This document shows, one piece after another, positions 33,622 through 42,105 of a DNA stretch of 64,000 nt. The stretch is from contig NZ_CP045652.1 of assembly GCF_009557615.1 (NCBI RefSeq), positions 2,356,001-2,420,000 on the forward strand. Reading direction: 5' to 3'. This DNA comes from Sphingobacteruim zhuxiongii (GTDB taxonomy: Bacteria > Bacteroidota > Bacteroidia > Sphingobacteriales > Sphingobacteriaceae). The notes beneath the pieces were generated by a model. That model saw only the letters and a list, made by a program, of their open reading frames with translations. It searched no databases and was not told where the DNA came from. The translations under genes and the position numbers were made by a program. Each line of letters starts with the position of its first letter. The stretch's first letter is position 1.

Positions 33622-34704
33622 CTAATACTTCAACATCGACTTTTCGCGGAATTCTATGGGCGAGCAACCCATCTCCTGACTAAAATTTCTATAGAACGAA
33701 GCTCGAGAATTGAATCCACAATGTAAAGCCAATTCCTCGATATTCATATCGAAACCTTCATCAGAAAGTGAATTACAGGCTTCTTTGATGCGTAAGGAGT
33801 TGATAACTTTCAAGAAGCTATCTTGAAAATGAAGCTTAAAAAACTGCTGAATAACTGGCTTAGAGACGTTTAAAACTTTCGCCATCTTATCAATACTGAA
33901 TTCGGTATCCAAGTAAGACTTCTCTACCAAATAATCGATAATCTTTAATTTGATACTCTGCTGTTCGGCATACGTAAAACCTGGCAATGGTTTTTCCAAT
34001 GGATTGCTGCTGGCGCTCAGATTTAGCGACTGAATATCCCAGTGAATCGGCTTCCGCAACTTACCAAGCAAATAATTATAACCCAATAAGCTACCCAAAA
34101 GCATAATAAAGAAAATCGTCACTCCAGAACTTGCAGCATCGGCACCCGAACGCTCAATCATTCTATTCAGCACCAAAGTCAACATGAAAATTGAGGATAC
34201 CAAAATAAGAATTACACTATAGTAGTAGAGTCTTCGCTCAAAGCGTGCTCTATTTGTTGCAGAATTACTTAAGAAAAATACCCAAATTGGATAGAATAGC
34301 CACGAAAGTCCCATTATACTATACAGCAATAAGTAGTATTCCATCCTATAAGTCATCCGAAAGGTATACGAAGAGATAAACACCAGATGCCCCACCAAAC
34401 CGAGTATAAACGGAATTCCATGCAGTAGCATTTGCCTCTTTGTGACATTCCTTTGCTCAATACTACAGAAGGTAAAATAGAGTATTGGTCCATATATTAG
34501 TCCAAAAGGTGCCGTACGGTCGACATAGACCAATCCTGGCAATAAATCTCGAAAGATTGCTGCGTGTATAGTATGAATCAATAAGATAATTAAAAATACC
34601 TGCGCTAGCTTGTCGGTATCCGATTTATTCGGGATATATCTACTAATTTGTAAACCTAAGGTGCAAATAATAACGATTGCAAAATACAGTAGGTAGAAGA
34701 TCAT
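33622..34704 (-). CDS. AraC-type regulator with multi-helix membrane domain (second of tandem)
   Basis: Predicted 360 aa. The N-terminal ~210 residues have six to seven hydrophobic segments, including APFGLIYGPILYFTF, a motif shared with the next gene upstream. The C-terminal domain is AraC-type (FSIDKMAKVLNVSKPVIQQFF and IEELALHCGFNSRASFYRNF, then CSPIEFR). The domain order suggests a membrane receptor coupled to DNA binding. It overlaps the preceding regulator by 4 bp (ATGA) and is 6 bp ahead of the third. The ligand is unknown. Confidence 0.88.
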   Translation of the reverse strand: MIFYLLYFAIVIICTLGLQISRYIPNKSDTDKLAQVFLIILLIHTIHAAIFRDLLPGLVYVDRTAPFGLIYGPILYFTFCSIEQRNVTKRQMLLHGIPFILGLVGHLVFISSYTFRMTYRMEYYLLLYSIMGLSWLFYPIWVFFLSNSATNRARFERRLYYYSVILILVSSIFMLTLVLNRMIERSGADAASSGVTIFFIMLLGSLLGYNYLLGKLRKPIHWDIQSLNLSASSNPLEKPLPGFTYAEQQSIKLKIIDYLVEKSYLDTEFSIDKMAKVLNVSKPVIQQFFKLHFQDSFLKVINSLRIKEACNSLSDEGFDMNIEELALHCGFNSRASFYRNFSQEMGCSPIEFREKSMLKY

Positions 34705-35657
34705 ATATTCTGTAGCAATTTACTCCGGTATTCCGAAGGTGATAAGCCATTAATTTGTTTAAAATATCGGGTGAAGGATGTTCTAGAGTTAAATCCACAC
34801 AAATTCGCTAAGAATTCCAATTTCAAATTGTCGCTACCATTACTTAAAATCTGCGTAGCATAGGCAATCCGATATTTCGCTAGCCATTCATAAAAATTAC
34901 TCGATAGCGTCGTATTGATAATATAGGAAATATGTTGCTTTGGGATGTTCACATAGGTAGACAACCTTTCTAGGTTTAAATTCGCATCCAAGAAGAGCTG
35001 CTCTGACTCCATAACCGTATGCAATTTTGCCTTATAAAACTCAATCGTCTCCGTCGATAAATTTAATTGTGTCAGCTCCTCTGTCAACAACTTAATTTCT
35101 GTTTTCCTGTCAACTCTGGAGGTATAGCCATACCATATAATGAGCCCCATCGTAATAATCATTAATGCGATCACTACAAACAAGGGGTTCACATCGACGT
35201 CGAAGGGAATAATCTCGTGCAACAACAGTAAACCAAAAAAGAAAGCAACGGCAACACCCAGAAGTGCCAGATTCTCAACAAAAAGAATACGATTAACCTC
35301 TGCAGTCGTCGACTTCAACTTTGACGAATGATATAAAACATAGATGGGATAACCGGCTAATAAACAGAATGAACAAATCATGTAGGGAATATTGACATCC
35401 ACATACCAACTAATCGGATTCAATACAAATAGAATCAAAAAAGAGATCATCGGTGTCAAGTGCATCAACACCGTACCCAAATCAACCCGTTCGTTATTAC
35501 TCGATTTGAAAATAAAATATAAAAGTGGCCCGTAAGCTAGCGGAATAGGTAGAATTATGTTGTTTACAATAAGAACTACATGAATGCTGAGCAGGGAAAA
35601 AAATAGGCCAACAAATAGCCTAAATAATCCGAAGTGTTTGATTGCCCGATTAAACAT
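34701..35657 (-). CDS. AraC-type regulator with multi-helix membrane domain (first of tandem)
   Basis: Predicted 318 aa. Membrane helices occupy residues ~10-185 (LAYGPLLYFIF near 40 parallels the second regulator). The AraC HTH region is at ~215-318 (LNLERLSTYVNIPKQHISYII, LKLEFLANLCGFNSRTSFTRYF, GLSPSEYRSKL). First gene of the three-regulator operon; a TATATTTG -7 match lies 68 bp upstream. It is close kin of the next gene in architecture, so the two probably arose by duplication, but their HTH sequences are clearly diverged. Confidence 0.87.
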   Translation of the reverse strand: MFNRAIKHFGLFRLFVGLFFSLLSIHVVLIVNNIILPIPLAYGPLLYFIFKSSNNERVDLGTVLMHLTPMISFLILFVLNPISWYVDVNIPYMICSFCLLAGYPIYVLYHSSKLKSTTAEVNRILFVENLALLGVAVAFFFGLLLLHEIIPFDVDVNPLFVVIALMIITMGLIIWYGYTSRVDRKTEIKLLTEELTQLNLSTETIEFYKAKLHTVMESEQLFLDANLNLERLSTYVNIPKQHISYIINTTLSSNFYEWLAKYRIAYATQILSNGSDNLKLEFLANLCGFNSRTSFTRYFKQINGLSPSEYRSKLLQNI

Positions 35658-35724
35658 CGCGAATTTTAATATCCAAAAAATTATTATTAATAAAGAGGTT
35701 AACGTCGTTTTAACTAACGCTTTA

Positions 35725-35732
35725 CAAATATA
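35725..35732 (-). promoter_or_regulatory. Candidate -7 element (TATATTTG) of the AraC operon
   Basis: On the minus strand TATATTTG fits TAnnTTTG and lies 67 bp before the start at 35657. The -33 position is not a clear TTTG. Confidence 0.4.
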
Positions 35733-36167
35733 ATCAATTAATGTTCTAATTAAGATTATTCCAATTATTGCAAATTATTTCATACTAGGACTAACACCTG
35801 TAGATATTTAACTACAATAGCCAAAGCTTAACCTCAAAATCATAACTTAATCCTATTGATATTCTTTTTTAATGAACACGCATGTGTTTAACTAGAAAAC
35901 AACATAAAATTGGATAAAATCGAGAACGATTATGATATTCAGAAGACACTAAACGTAAAATCAACACATAATAATTGTGCCCACCCCTATAAATACTTTA
36001 GCTAGACTAATGAAACCTTTAAACCACTTACGAAATACGAAATACAGCTCTAATGTATCGCTAAAGGCAAGATTTTAGGAGAACGGTTCAAATACATATC
36101 CATCAATCCACTGTTTCTTCGGCTCAATCATGAATCGATATCCTATTCCACCTTGACATTCAGATTA

Positions 36168-36190
36168 CATTGGCACAGGGTTTGCCAATG
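36168..36190 (+). promoter_or_regulatory. Leader hairpin upstream of the DUF4382 gene
   Basis: Perfect 8-bp inverted repeat CATTGGCA / TGCCAATG with a 7-base loop, ending 19 bp before the start at 36210. It could be a translational leader structure or a protein-binding site; no T-run follows, so it is not a terminator. Confidence 0.4.
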
Positions 36191-36209
36191 CAAAGCTATA
36201 ACATCAGAA

Positions 36210-36995
36210 ATGACTATGAAAAATACTTTATTCTTTTCCTTGGCGCTTGCAACGCTCGTACTTGGAAGCTGCTCTACAGATGATGGTATTCCGACAGGTA
36301 GAACGCCCTTGACGATTAAGATGACCGACGCCCCAGCAAACTACGACGCTATCTATTTAAATATTGATGAAATCGAAATTCGTACTGTGAGTGGTAGCGA
36401 AGTAATTGATGTGGATGCTGAGCCTTTTGATATACTGCAGTATCGCTTCGGTAGAGATACAGTAATCGCAGCACATGACGTTCCTTCGGGAAGGATTCAA
36501 GAAATCCGCTTAAAATTAGAAGACGAAGGCAATGAAATTGTTGTCGATGGCATTCACTATCCATTAACCACGCCGTCTGGACAATCCTCAGGCGTAAAGA
36601 TCAAAGTACACGATAATTTAGAACCTAATGTTGCTTATACCCTACTATTAGACTTTGATGCGGCGAAATCTGTACATGAAACAGGAAATGGAAAATGGAT
36701 GTTGAAACCTGTTTTGCGTGCCATTCCTGTCGCTACTTCAGGCGCTATCGAAGGCGTTGTCGCACCATCCTCTGCATGGCCAAATGTGTATGCTATTGCT
36801 GGTAAAGACACGATAGGTACGATTACCAATCCACTGGGTAAATTCTACTTCCCCGGTGTGGATCAAGGCACTTACAAACTGTTAATTGAACCTACAGAAC
36901 CCGGTTATGATACAGTTTCTACGGAAGTCATTGTTACGCAAGGAAAAGTGACGAATGTTGGAACGATCCAACTTGGAACAATCTTAGAAAACTAA
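36210..36995 (+). CDS. DUF4382 lipoprotein with carboxypeptidase-regulatory-like domain
   Basis: Predicted 261 aa from 36210 (ATG at 36216 is an alternative). The start is set by the lipoprotein signal TLVLGSCSTDD, with the lipid-modified Cys near residue 21; an in-frame ATG at 36153 would bury it. DUF4382 covers ~30-180 (LTIKMTDAPANYDAIYLNIDEIEI, YTLLLDFDAAKSV). The C-terminal ~75 residues resemble a carboxypeptidase-regulatory-like beta-sandwich (GAIEGVVAPSSAWPNVYAI ... GTYKLLIEP). Envelope lipoprotein of unknown function. A strong terminator follows. Confidence 0.85.
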   Translation: MTMKNTLFFSLALATLVLGSCSTDDGIPTGRTPLTIKMTDAPANYDAIYLNIDEIEIRTVSGSEVIDVDAEPFDILQYRFGRDTVIAAHDVPSGRIQEIRLKLEDEGNEIVVDGIHYPLTTPSGQSSGVKIKVHDNLEPNVAYTLLLDFDAAKSVHETGNGKWMLKPVLRAIPVATSGAIEGVVAPSSAWPNVYAIAGKDTIGTITNPLGKFYFPGVDQGTYKLLIEPTEPGYDTVSTEVIVTQGKVTNVGTIQLGTILEN

Positions 36996-37010
36996 TCTCG
37001 ATATATTATA

Positions 37011-37046
37011 AAACAAGGGCTGCCTAGACATAGGTAGCCCTTGTTT
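37011..37046. terminator. Bidirectional intrinsic terminator
   Basis: A 16-bp stem with one G-T pair (37011-37026 with 37031-37046, loop GACA) whose ends are A/T-rich on both sides. It separates the convergent DUF4382 and DUF3050 genes and probably stops both. Confidence 0.88.
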
Positions 37047-37049
37047 GTA

Positions 37050-37823
37050 TTATATAGAATCAGCAATTGCATCCCAAAGTGCAATACGTTTCTGTAAAGC
37101 AATCTTAGCAACTTCTTGCATTTCTATCCATTTCTGTTGATCATCACCTGCCAATTCCATAATCATACGCATTGCCAGGGGACCATGCTCATCCCCATCC
37201 AATTCAATATGACGTTGGAAATAATAGATTAGACGATCTAAATCTGTTTCTGGAAACCGAGACTTGATAGAGCGTAGAATCGACGTAAACATATCGGGAA
37301 TTAAATCCTCTCGACCAAAAGTAAATGCCGCCGCAATTTTATGTGGCGCCCGACTTGCAATACAATCGAAAGTAAAATATAGAAATTCTTTGATACGCTG
37401 ATCAATAGCAAGCGACTCGATTACCTGGATAACGTTGCCCTTGTCTTGCAAATTTGAAATAAATGACTCGATGGCCTCGCAATTCGCACCTAAGGCTTGC
37501 ATAGAATCAAGGTACATTTCATAGTGGCTTAATCGGCGACCGTCATAATACTCGTCGGACTCTTCGGCTAACACAATTTCATTAATTAAATAACGTGTAT
37601 CTGGAAACTTGCTCGCGAACCAAGGAACTTGTGTACAAGTCAATTCAATTTGTAATGCTTTTAATAAGGACATAAAATCCCAGACCGCATACACATGACC
37701 TTCTGTAAACTTCCGTAAGTCGGCTACTGTTTGAATCTTTTCATATAAGGGATGCTGAAGTAAGATTGCGCGTTCTTCGCTAATATAATCGTGGATATTC
37801 TGAATGTTATTTTGCATCCCCAA
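37050..37823 (-). CDS. DUF3050 haem-oxygenase-like protein
   Basis: Predicted 257 aa, all helical in appearance. The pattern ILLQHPLYEKIQTVADLRKFTEGHVYAVWDFMSLLKAL at the N-terminus and IYYFQRHIELDGDEHGPLA (H-x3-D-x-x-H) near the end match DUF3050, a family of the haem-oxygenase/iron-enzyme-like fold. The conserved His, Glu and Asp residues suggest a di-iron or metal site. Function unproven. It is divergent from the MarR operon; its promoter region is shared with the MarR operator. Confidence 0.82.
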   Translation of the reverse strand: MGMQNNIQNIHDYISEERAILLQHPLYEKIQTVADLRKFTEGHVYAVWDFMSLLKALQIELTCTQVPWFASKFPDTRYLINEIVLAEESDEYYDGRRLSHYEMYLDSMQALGANCEAIESFISNLQDKGNVIQVIESLAIDQRIKEFLYFTFDCIASRAPHKIAAAFTFGREDLIPDMFTSILRSIKSRFPETDLDRLIYYFQRHIELDGDEHGPLAMRMIMELAGDDQQKWIEMQEVAKIALQKRIALWDAIADSI

Positions 37824-37884
37824 AAATAAGAAAGCTCCTAAATTGTAAGCTAATCGTAAAATAAAATTTTAAACAATAAATTAG

Positions 37885-37916
37885 TTTGATATTTAACTGT
37901 TCATTGTTTAACTTTG
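37885..37916 (+). promoter_or_regulatory. Promoter of the marR-emrAB operon (-33 TTTG, -7 TAACTTTG)
   Basis: TTTG at 37885-37888 and TAACTTTG at 37909-37916 are 20 bp apart, the consensus and spacing of Bacteroidota primary promoters. The start point would lie around 37921-37923, only a few bases before the first usable ATG (37925), giving a very short or absent leader. This rules out the longer in-frame ATG at 37886. Confidence 0.75.
37899..37912. promoter_or_regulatory. Operator O1 (GTTCATTGTTTAAC) overlapping the marR promoter
   Basis: Imperfect inverted repeat lying in the spacer and -7 box of the marR promoter. It shares GTTCA-T-GTT-AAC with the perfect palindrome in front of emrA at 38391-38404. 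A MarR dimer bound here would block RNA polymerase, giving autorepression. Confidence 0.65.
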
Positions 37917-37924
37917 TGCCAGAA

Positions 37925-38371
37925 ATGAAAGAAATGAATGAAGATGTCGCGATCGTGCGCAATTTAATATCTGATATAATTGCACTTAGGGTCAGTATAA
38001 AACAATTCTACTACCAAAAAATCAAAGAACTACAGCTCGACCTCACTTATGAGATGATTCAAGTGTTGGCCGTATTATGGCGTCGAAAAGAACTTAATCA
38101 ACAAGAAATTGCCGAAGCAGTCCAAAAGAGCAAAGCCAGTATCACTCCCTTAATTGACAATCTGTGCAAACGCGACTTAGTTATGCGCGTTGCCGATCCT
38201 AATGATCGACGAAATAATCGTATTGTCGTCACCAAAAAAGGATTCGCTTATCAAGAGCAATTGGTACCCGTTCAAGCAGAACTTTACGAACGTATTATCA
38301 AAGTTTGTGATAAACAAGCGGTTATTCAATTACAAGATCAACTACAAAAATTAACAGGCGCCATCTCCTAA
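37925..38371 (+). CDS. MarR-family transcriptional repressor
   Basis: Predicted 148 aa from 37925 (ATG at 37934 is also possible). Winged-HTH: LNQQEIAEAVQKSKASITPLIDNL (recognition helix) and the wing with ...DPNDRRNNRIVVTKKG. This is the classic MarR D-x-R-D-x-R-like wing region (DPNDRR). It likely represses itself and the downstream emrA-emrB genes and is released by small aromatic or drug-like ligands. Two matching operator sequences support this. Confidence 0.92.
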   Translation: MKEMNEDVAIVRNLISDIIALRVSIKQFYYQKIKELQLDLTYEMIQVLAVLWRRKELNQQEIAEAVQKSKASITPLIDNLCKRDLVMRVADPNDRRNNRIVVTKKGFAYQEQLVPVQAELYERIIKVCDKQAVIQLQDQLQKLTGAIS

Positions 38372-38385
38372 TCATTTTTTTATCT

Positions 38386-38409
38386 AATTAGTTCAATGTT
38401 GAACTAATT
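38386..38409. promoter_or_regulatory. Operator O2: 24-bp palindrome upstream of emrA
   Basis: Arms of 11 bp (AATTAGTTCAA / TTGAACTAATT) around a 2-bp centre, fully symmetric, in the 60-bp gap between marR and emrA. The inner GTTCAATGTTGAAC matches the operator at 37899-37912. Predicted MarR binding site; it would allow separate control of the pump genes. Confidence 0.75.
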
Positions 38410-38431
38410 TAAACAAGCATCAAATACAGCA

Positions 38432-39502
38432 ATGAGTCAACATACAACAACAGAAATCAGCCCGAAAGAACGGAGTCGTCGTCGAAAAATATACGCCGTT
38501 AATATCGTATCTATCCTTGTTATTTTATCGGCTATCACCTGGGGCATAGTAGAATTCTTCCACTTAAATGAAAGCGTGTACACGGAAGATGCGCAAGTCG
38601 ATGCACATATCAACCCTGTTTCAGCAAAAGTATCGGGCTATATTAAGGAGATTAAATTCCGTGAACATCAAATTGTCCATAAAGGAGATACCCTCGTTGT
38701 ATTGGACAACGAAGAATATAAAATACAAGTGGAAAATGCATTAGCTACGTTAGCCGATGCGCGCGCAGGACATGATGTAGTTCAAACAGAAGTACAGATA
38801 GCAAATAATAGCTTAAATATTGCCGATGCAAATATTGAGGAACTTAAAACAAGACTTAATAACGCAGAAGTTAATTATAAACGTTTTCAAGCACTTATGG
38901 ATAAGGACGCCATTGCGGTATATCAATATGAACAGGTTAAAACCGAATACGAATCCCTATTAGCAAAATACAAATCCCTACAGGCGCAAAAAACAAATAG
39001 CAACCTAAGCTCCGTAGAAACCCAAAAACGCACAGCTATCAACCAAGCGAGCATCATGCGTGCCCAAGCTGCACTAGATCTTGCACGTCTCAATCTCTCC
39101 TACAGCGTGGTTATAGCACCCTACGACGGTGTATTAGGACGTGTGCCAGTCGAAGAAGGACAATTGATACAAGCAGGACAGCAGTTATTTGCAATCGTCA
39201 GAGATCAACAAAAGTGGATTACCGCTAACTATACCGAACGCCAGCTAAAAGAAATCAGCATCGGTAAAGACGTACAAATCACAGTCGACGCCATGCCGAA
39301 CCGCGTTTTCCAAGGTAAAATCAGCGCAATTTCAGAGGCTACAGGATCTAAATATGCTAGTATCCCAGTCGATAATTCTACCGGAAACTTCATCAAAGTA
39401 CAACAGCGTATTCCGGTTCGAATCGAATTTTCAAAACAAAACAACGCTAAGGATTTAGAAAAACTATTGGTGGGAATGAATGTTGTCGTAAAGGCTATTT
39501 AA
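38432..39502 (+). CDS. emrA: HlyD/EmrA-type periplasmic adaptor subunit
   Basis: Predicted 356 aa. It has one N-terminal membrane helix (~22-45), the barrel-sandwich/lipoyl-like segment (YTEDAQVDAHINPVSAKVSGYIKEI), a long coiled-coil hairpin (~100-210) and the beta-barrel domain (YSVVIAPYDGVLGRVPVEEGQLI). It is the adaptor that links an MFS pump to an outer-membrane channel for drug export. It lies 1 bp upstream of the MFS gene, under MarR control. Confidence 0.93.
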   Translation: MSQHTTTEISPKERSRRRKIYAVNIVSILVILSAITWGIVEFFHLNESVYTEDAQVDAHINPVSAKVSGYIKEIKFREHQIVHKGDTLVVLDNEEYKIQVENALATLADARAGHDVVQTEVQIANNSLNIADANIEELKTRLNNAEVNYKRFQALMDKDAIAVYQYEQVKTEYESLLAKYKSLQAQKTNSNLSSVETQKRTAINQASIMRAQAALDLARLNLSYSVVIAPYDGVLGRVPVEEGQLIQAGQQLFAIVRDQQKWITANYTERQLKEISIGKDVQITVDAMPNRVFQGKISAISEATGSKYASIPVDNSTGNFIKVQQRIPVRIEFSKQNNAKDLEKLLVGMNVVVKAI

Positions 39503-39503
39503 A

Positions 39504-41042
39504 ATGAAGGAAAGTCTTTTTCAATCCTGGGTTTCGGAACGATTTAGATTCCCCATACTGTTGCTCGTAGCGATTACGCTATCCTGCAACAGTGGTATTC
39601 CCAGTACAATCTATTCATTCGTGATCGGCGATCTGTCCGCGAACTCACCCGACTTATCCATGGCAATGTATGCCTATTGTGCTGGTATGGTCTGTTCCAT
39701 TCCCTTAATATTTCGCTTGAGTGGGGTAATCCCCAAGAAAACAATGATCATCATCAGTATCCTCATCCTCATGGGCATCAACTATGCCTTATCTGTGAGT
39801 GATCGACCTTTGGTAAACGTGATGCTGATGTTTGTATTCGGTTGTGTCAAAATTATTGTGACCATGGCCTTGATTACCGAGCTAATGCCCTATTTGATGC
39901 CTCGAGGCGAACGTTATCAAATGTACGCCATCTATTATCCCATGAATTTGGTATTACCCGTTATCGGTGGATTAATCGCCGTCCTATTAGCAAATCATTA
40001 TTACTGGGAATTGGGATTCCATTTTCAAAACCTGATGCTCTTTATCTGTCTCCTATTTGTACTAATGAGCTTTAAAACGCAAAGCATCAAAAAAATCCCC
40101 TTATTCCAATACGATTGGTTAGGAACCATTCTACTGGCGGCTTCCCTCCTGGCCTTTTCTTTTGTTTGCAGCTATGGCGTTCAGAACAATTGGTTTTACA
40201 GCGAGTCCATCATTCGGGCGACAGTTTTATTTATCGTGCTATTTACCTTTTTTGTCAATCGAAACTTTAAGAAAAAAAGAAAGGTTATTAGCTTCTCTGC
40301 CGTGACCGATAAGGGTACTTTTCTAACTTTACTCACGGTCTTTATCCTCGGAATGTTCTATGCCAATAGTACCTTATTAAACTATTTACTCAATATTCTC
40401 GCACCTAATAATCCAGGAAAGGTTGCTGAAATAAACGCATACATTATTGTCGGTTATTTATTAGGAAGCTTGATTGTCTGGTTATATTTCAAACAAACCA
40501 AAAAATGTAAAGCGATCTTTCTGTTTGCAACAGCCTGTTATTTGTTATCCAACATTTTATTACTCGGTTATATCAATCAAACAACAAAAGTTGAATTTCT
40601 GATCCTACCCATTATTTTACGAGGGATTGCGGTGATGGTTTCATTTATTGCCACAGCAGTCTATTTGGCGGCGAATGTTTCTCCTAAGCAGTTCTTACAT
40701 AGTATCGTGCTCTTCCTGTTGGTTCGAACATTTCTCGTTACGACTTTTTGGTCTGCCTTTATTGGTTATGTTTACAATCACCAGGTTATTGTTCATCAAA
40801 CTCGACTGGCCGAAATAACTGAAACCAACATCGCCTTGACAAAAAGCACCATTGCGAGTTTTCAAACGCAAACCTCCCTCTTAGCCCTCCAAGATATTTA
40901 TGGATATCTGGTCTACGCCAATGTTGCCGTACTGCTTATTATCGCATTGTTACCTTATCATTCCTCGACCATCCGTCATATTTATAATTGGGGAACCAAG
41001 AAAAACGCTAAAGAAATTATACAAGCAAGCCCAATGTCTTAA
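39504..41042 (+). CDS. emrB: MFS drug transporter (EmrB/DHA2-like)
   Basis: Predicted 512 aa with about 12-14 hydrophobic helices spread through the chain. Its place directly after emrA and the adaptor/pump arrangement support the DHA2-type assignment, although the usual motif A (G-x-L-a-D-r-x-G) is not obvious, the corresponding region being AGMVCSIPLIFRLSGVIPKKT. Uses the proton gradient to expel lipophilic drugs. No outer-membrane TolC gene is linked in this window. A palindrome follows the stop. Confidence 0.85.
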   Translation: MKESLFQSWVSERFRFPILLLVAITLSCNSGIPSTIYSFVIGDLSANSPDLSMAMYAYCAGMVCSIPLIFRLSGVIPKKTMIIISILILMGINYALSVSDRPLVNVMLMFVFGCVKIIVTMALITELMPYLMPRGERYQMYAIYYPMNLVLPVIGGLIAVLLANHYYWELGFHFQNLMLFICLLFVLMSFKTQSIKKIPLFQYDWLGTILLAASLLAFSFVCSYGVQNNWFYSESIIRATVLFIVLFTFFVNRNFKKKRKVISFSAVTDKGTFLTLLTVFILGMFYANSTLLNYLLNILAPNNPGKVAEINAYIIVGYLLGSLIVWLYFKQTKKCKAIFLFATACYLLSNILLLGYINQTTKVEFLILPIILRGIAVMVSFIATAVYLAANVSPKQFLHSIVLFLLVRTFLVTTFWSAFIGYVYNHQVIVHQTRLAEITETNIALTKSTIASFQTQTSLLALQDIYGYLVYANVAVLLIIALLPYHSSTIRHIYNWGTKKNAKEIIQASPMS

Positions 41043-41194
41043 AAATCCTATAGGATTTGCGTAAAGCGAAAGTCTCCCAACCAAAAAAACGAAAAATTGG
41101 CGCGAAGAACGATACGCTGGTCCTATGAAAACACAAAAGTAAACAGGCAAATAGCAATCGCCTAGCTTAACCAATTACAAGCCCTTTTGAACGG

Positions 41195-41230
41195 TTTAGC
41201 TAGGTCTAAGGTAGGGTTCAGCTAGGCCTG
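41195..41230 (+). promoter_or_regulatory. Direct repeat, candidate LytTR binding site
   Basis: TTAGCTAGGTCTA (41196-41208) and TTCAGCTAGGCCTG (41217-41230) are two similar repeats with a 22-bp period, two helical turns. LytTR response regulators typically bind pairs of ~9-bp direct repeats with a period near 21 bp. The repeats lie about 110 bp upstream of the LytS gene. Confidence 0.45.
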
Positions 41231-41303
41231 AAGTCTGTAGAAAGTTTTAGGATGAATCTATTTTTGTTAAATTGCTCCACAAAATAATCGGAAAACGATT
41301 CCG

Positions 41304-41319
41304 TTTTACTTAAGTAAAA
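41304..41319. promoter_or_regulatory. 16-bp palindrome upstream of the LytS-like gene
   Basis: TTTTACTTAAGTAAAA, perfectly symmetric, ending 18 bp before the start. A second, looser inverted repeat (CGGAA...TTCCG, 41289-41303) lies beside it. Possible operator or promoter element. Confidence 0.35.
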
Positions 41320-41337
41320 TATCCTATTCTAATCCTG

Positions 41338-42105
41338 ATGTACATGGTTTTAGTCAATTCACAGCATACAAATACTCTTGTTTTTATTGGGTTCATCCTA
41401 GTCATCGCGATTGTTTTACTAGCTTGGCAACTTTTTAAAACGAAGTTGAGAAACCAGCGCCTAGAGATGCAGATTTCAAACTTGGAGAATCAAGTACATG
41501 CGGTACAACTGGAGGAGATTGATTATAAACTCAATCCTCACCTCTTCAAAAATGTATTAAACTCTATACAATCACATGCTTATCAAACCTATCACTCCCT
41601 GGATTCCCTATCGCTGGTATTAGATTATATCCTTTACGAGAGCAAGAAGAAATATGTGACGCCGAATCAGGAAATCGCTTTTGCCTTGAGTCTAGTGGAA
41701 ATTAACAAGATTAAGTTAAGCCCCCTTTTTGATTTACAGATAAAGAATCAGGTACGAGAGAACGAACCGCTATTGAACCAAAAGCTCATGGTTCCACTGT
41801 TGAGCATCGATTTAATCGAGAATGCTTTTAAACATGCGGACTTGCAAAGTCCAAATTCCTTTATTTCTATTACGATTGGCTTTAAAGATCATGCTTTTTC
41901 GATGACCGTCGCGAATAAGATTTCCAAGAAAGCAACCTTGAAGAAAGAGAAAGAAGGCTACGGCTCCAAAATGCTGGACAAGCGATTGAATATGATCTAT
42001 AAAGAGCATTACAAATTGGATCGCTTTGTTGAAGGCGATGTTTTCATTGCACATTTAAAAATAGACCTACTTGAACACAAAGCTACGATGCTTGCTACTC
42101 GATGA
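41338..42105 (+). CDS. LytS/YpdA-type sensor histidine kinase
   Basis: Predicted 255 aa. One membrane helix (~14-34), a coiled-coil linker, then the His_kinase (LytS-type) dimer domain with LNPHLFKNVLNSI (His68, the phospho-acceptor; the family norm is INPHFLFNxLNSI). The HATPase domain follows with LIENAFKHAD (N-box). The G-box is unusual (GYGSKMLDKRLNMIY in place of GIGLxNxxxRL). The sensor is short and has no extracellular domain, so the stimulus is probably in the membrane or cytoplasm. Overlaps its response regulator by 35 bp. Confidence 0.9.
   Translation: MYMVLVNSQHTNTLVFIGFILVIAIVLLAWQLFKTKLRNQRLEMQISNLENQVHAVQLEEIDYKLNPHLFKNVLNSIQSHAYQTYHSLDSLSLVLDYILYESKKKYVTPNQEIAFALSLVEINKIKLSPLFDLQIKNQVRENEPLLNQKLMVPLLSIDLIENAFKHADLQSPNSFISITIGFKDHAFSMTVANKISKKATLKKEKEGYGSKMLDKRLNMIYKEHYKLDRFVEGDVFIAHLKIDLLEHKATMLATR

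Larger units (their letters stand above)
35658..36209. other. 552-bp intergenic region between divergent genes
   Basis: A/T-rich. It holds a minus-strand -7 candidate at 35725-35732 for the regulator operon and a leader hairpin at 36168-36190 for the DUF4382 gene. The middle (about 35760-36130) shows no gene, repeat or RNA that I can support. Confidence 0.5.

Noticed and set aside
36075..36131. 18-codon minus-strand frame (MIEPKKQWIDGYVFEPFS)
   Set aside because: The composition looks coding-like, but it is too short, has no promoter or family match, and cannot be told from chance.
37886..37924. 13-residue N-terminal extension of MarR
   Set aside because: The promoter -7 box (37909-37916) lies inside it, so it cannot be transcribed from the recognised promoter.
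41043..41058. 16-bp palindrome just after the emrB stop as a terminator
   Set aside because: It has no loop and no T-run, so a functional terminator is unlikely.
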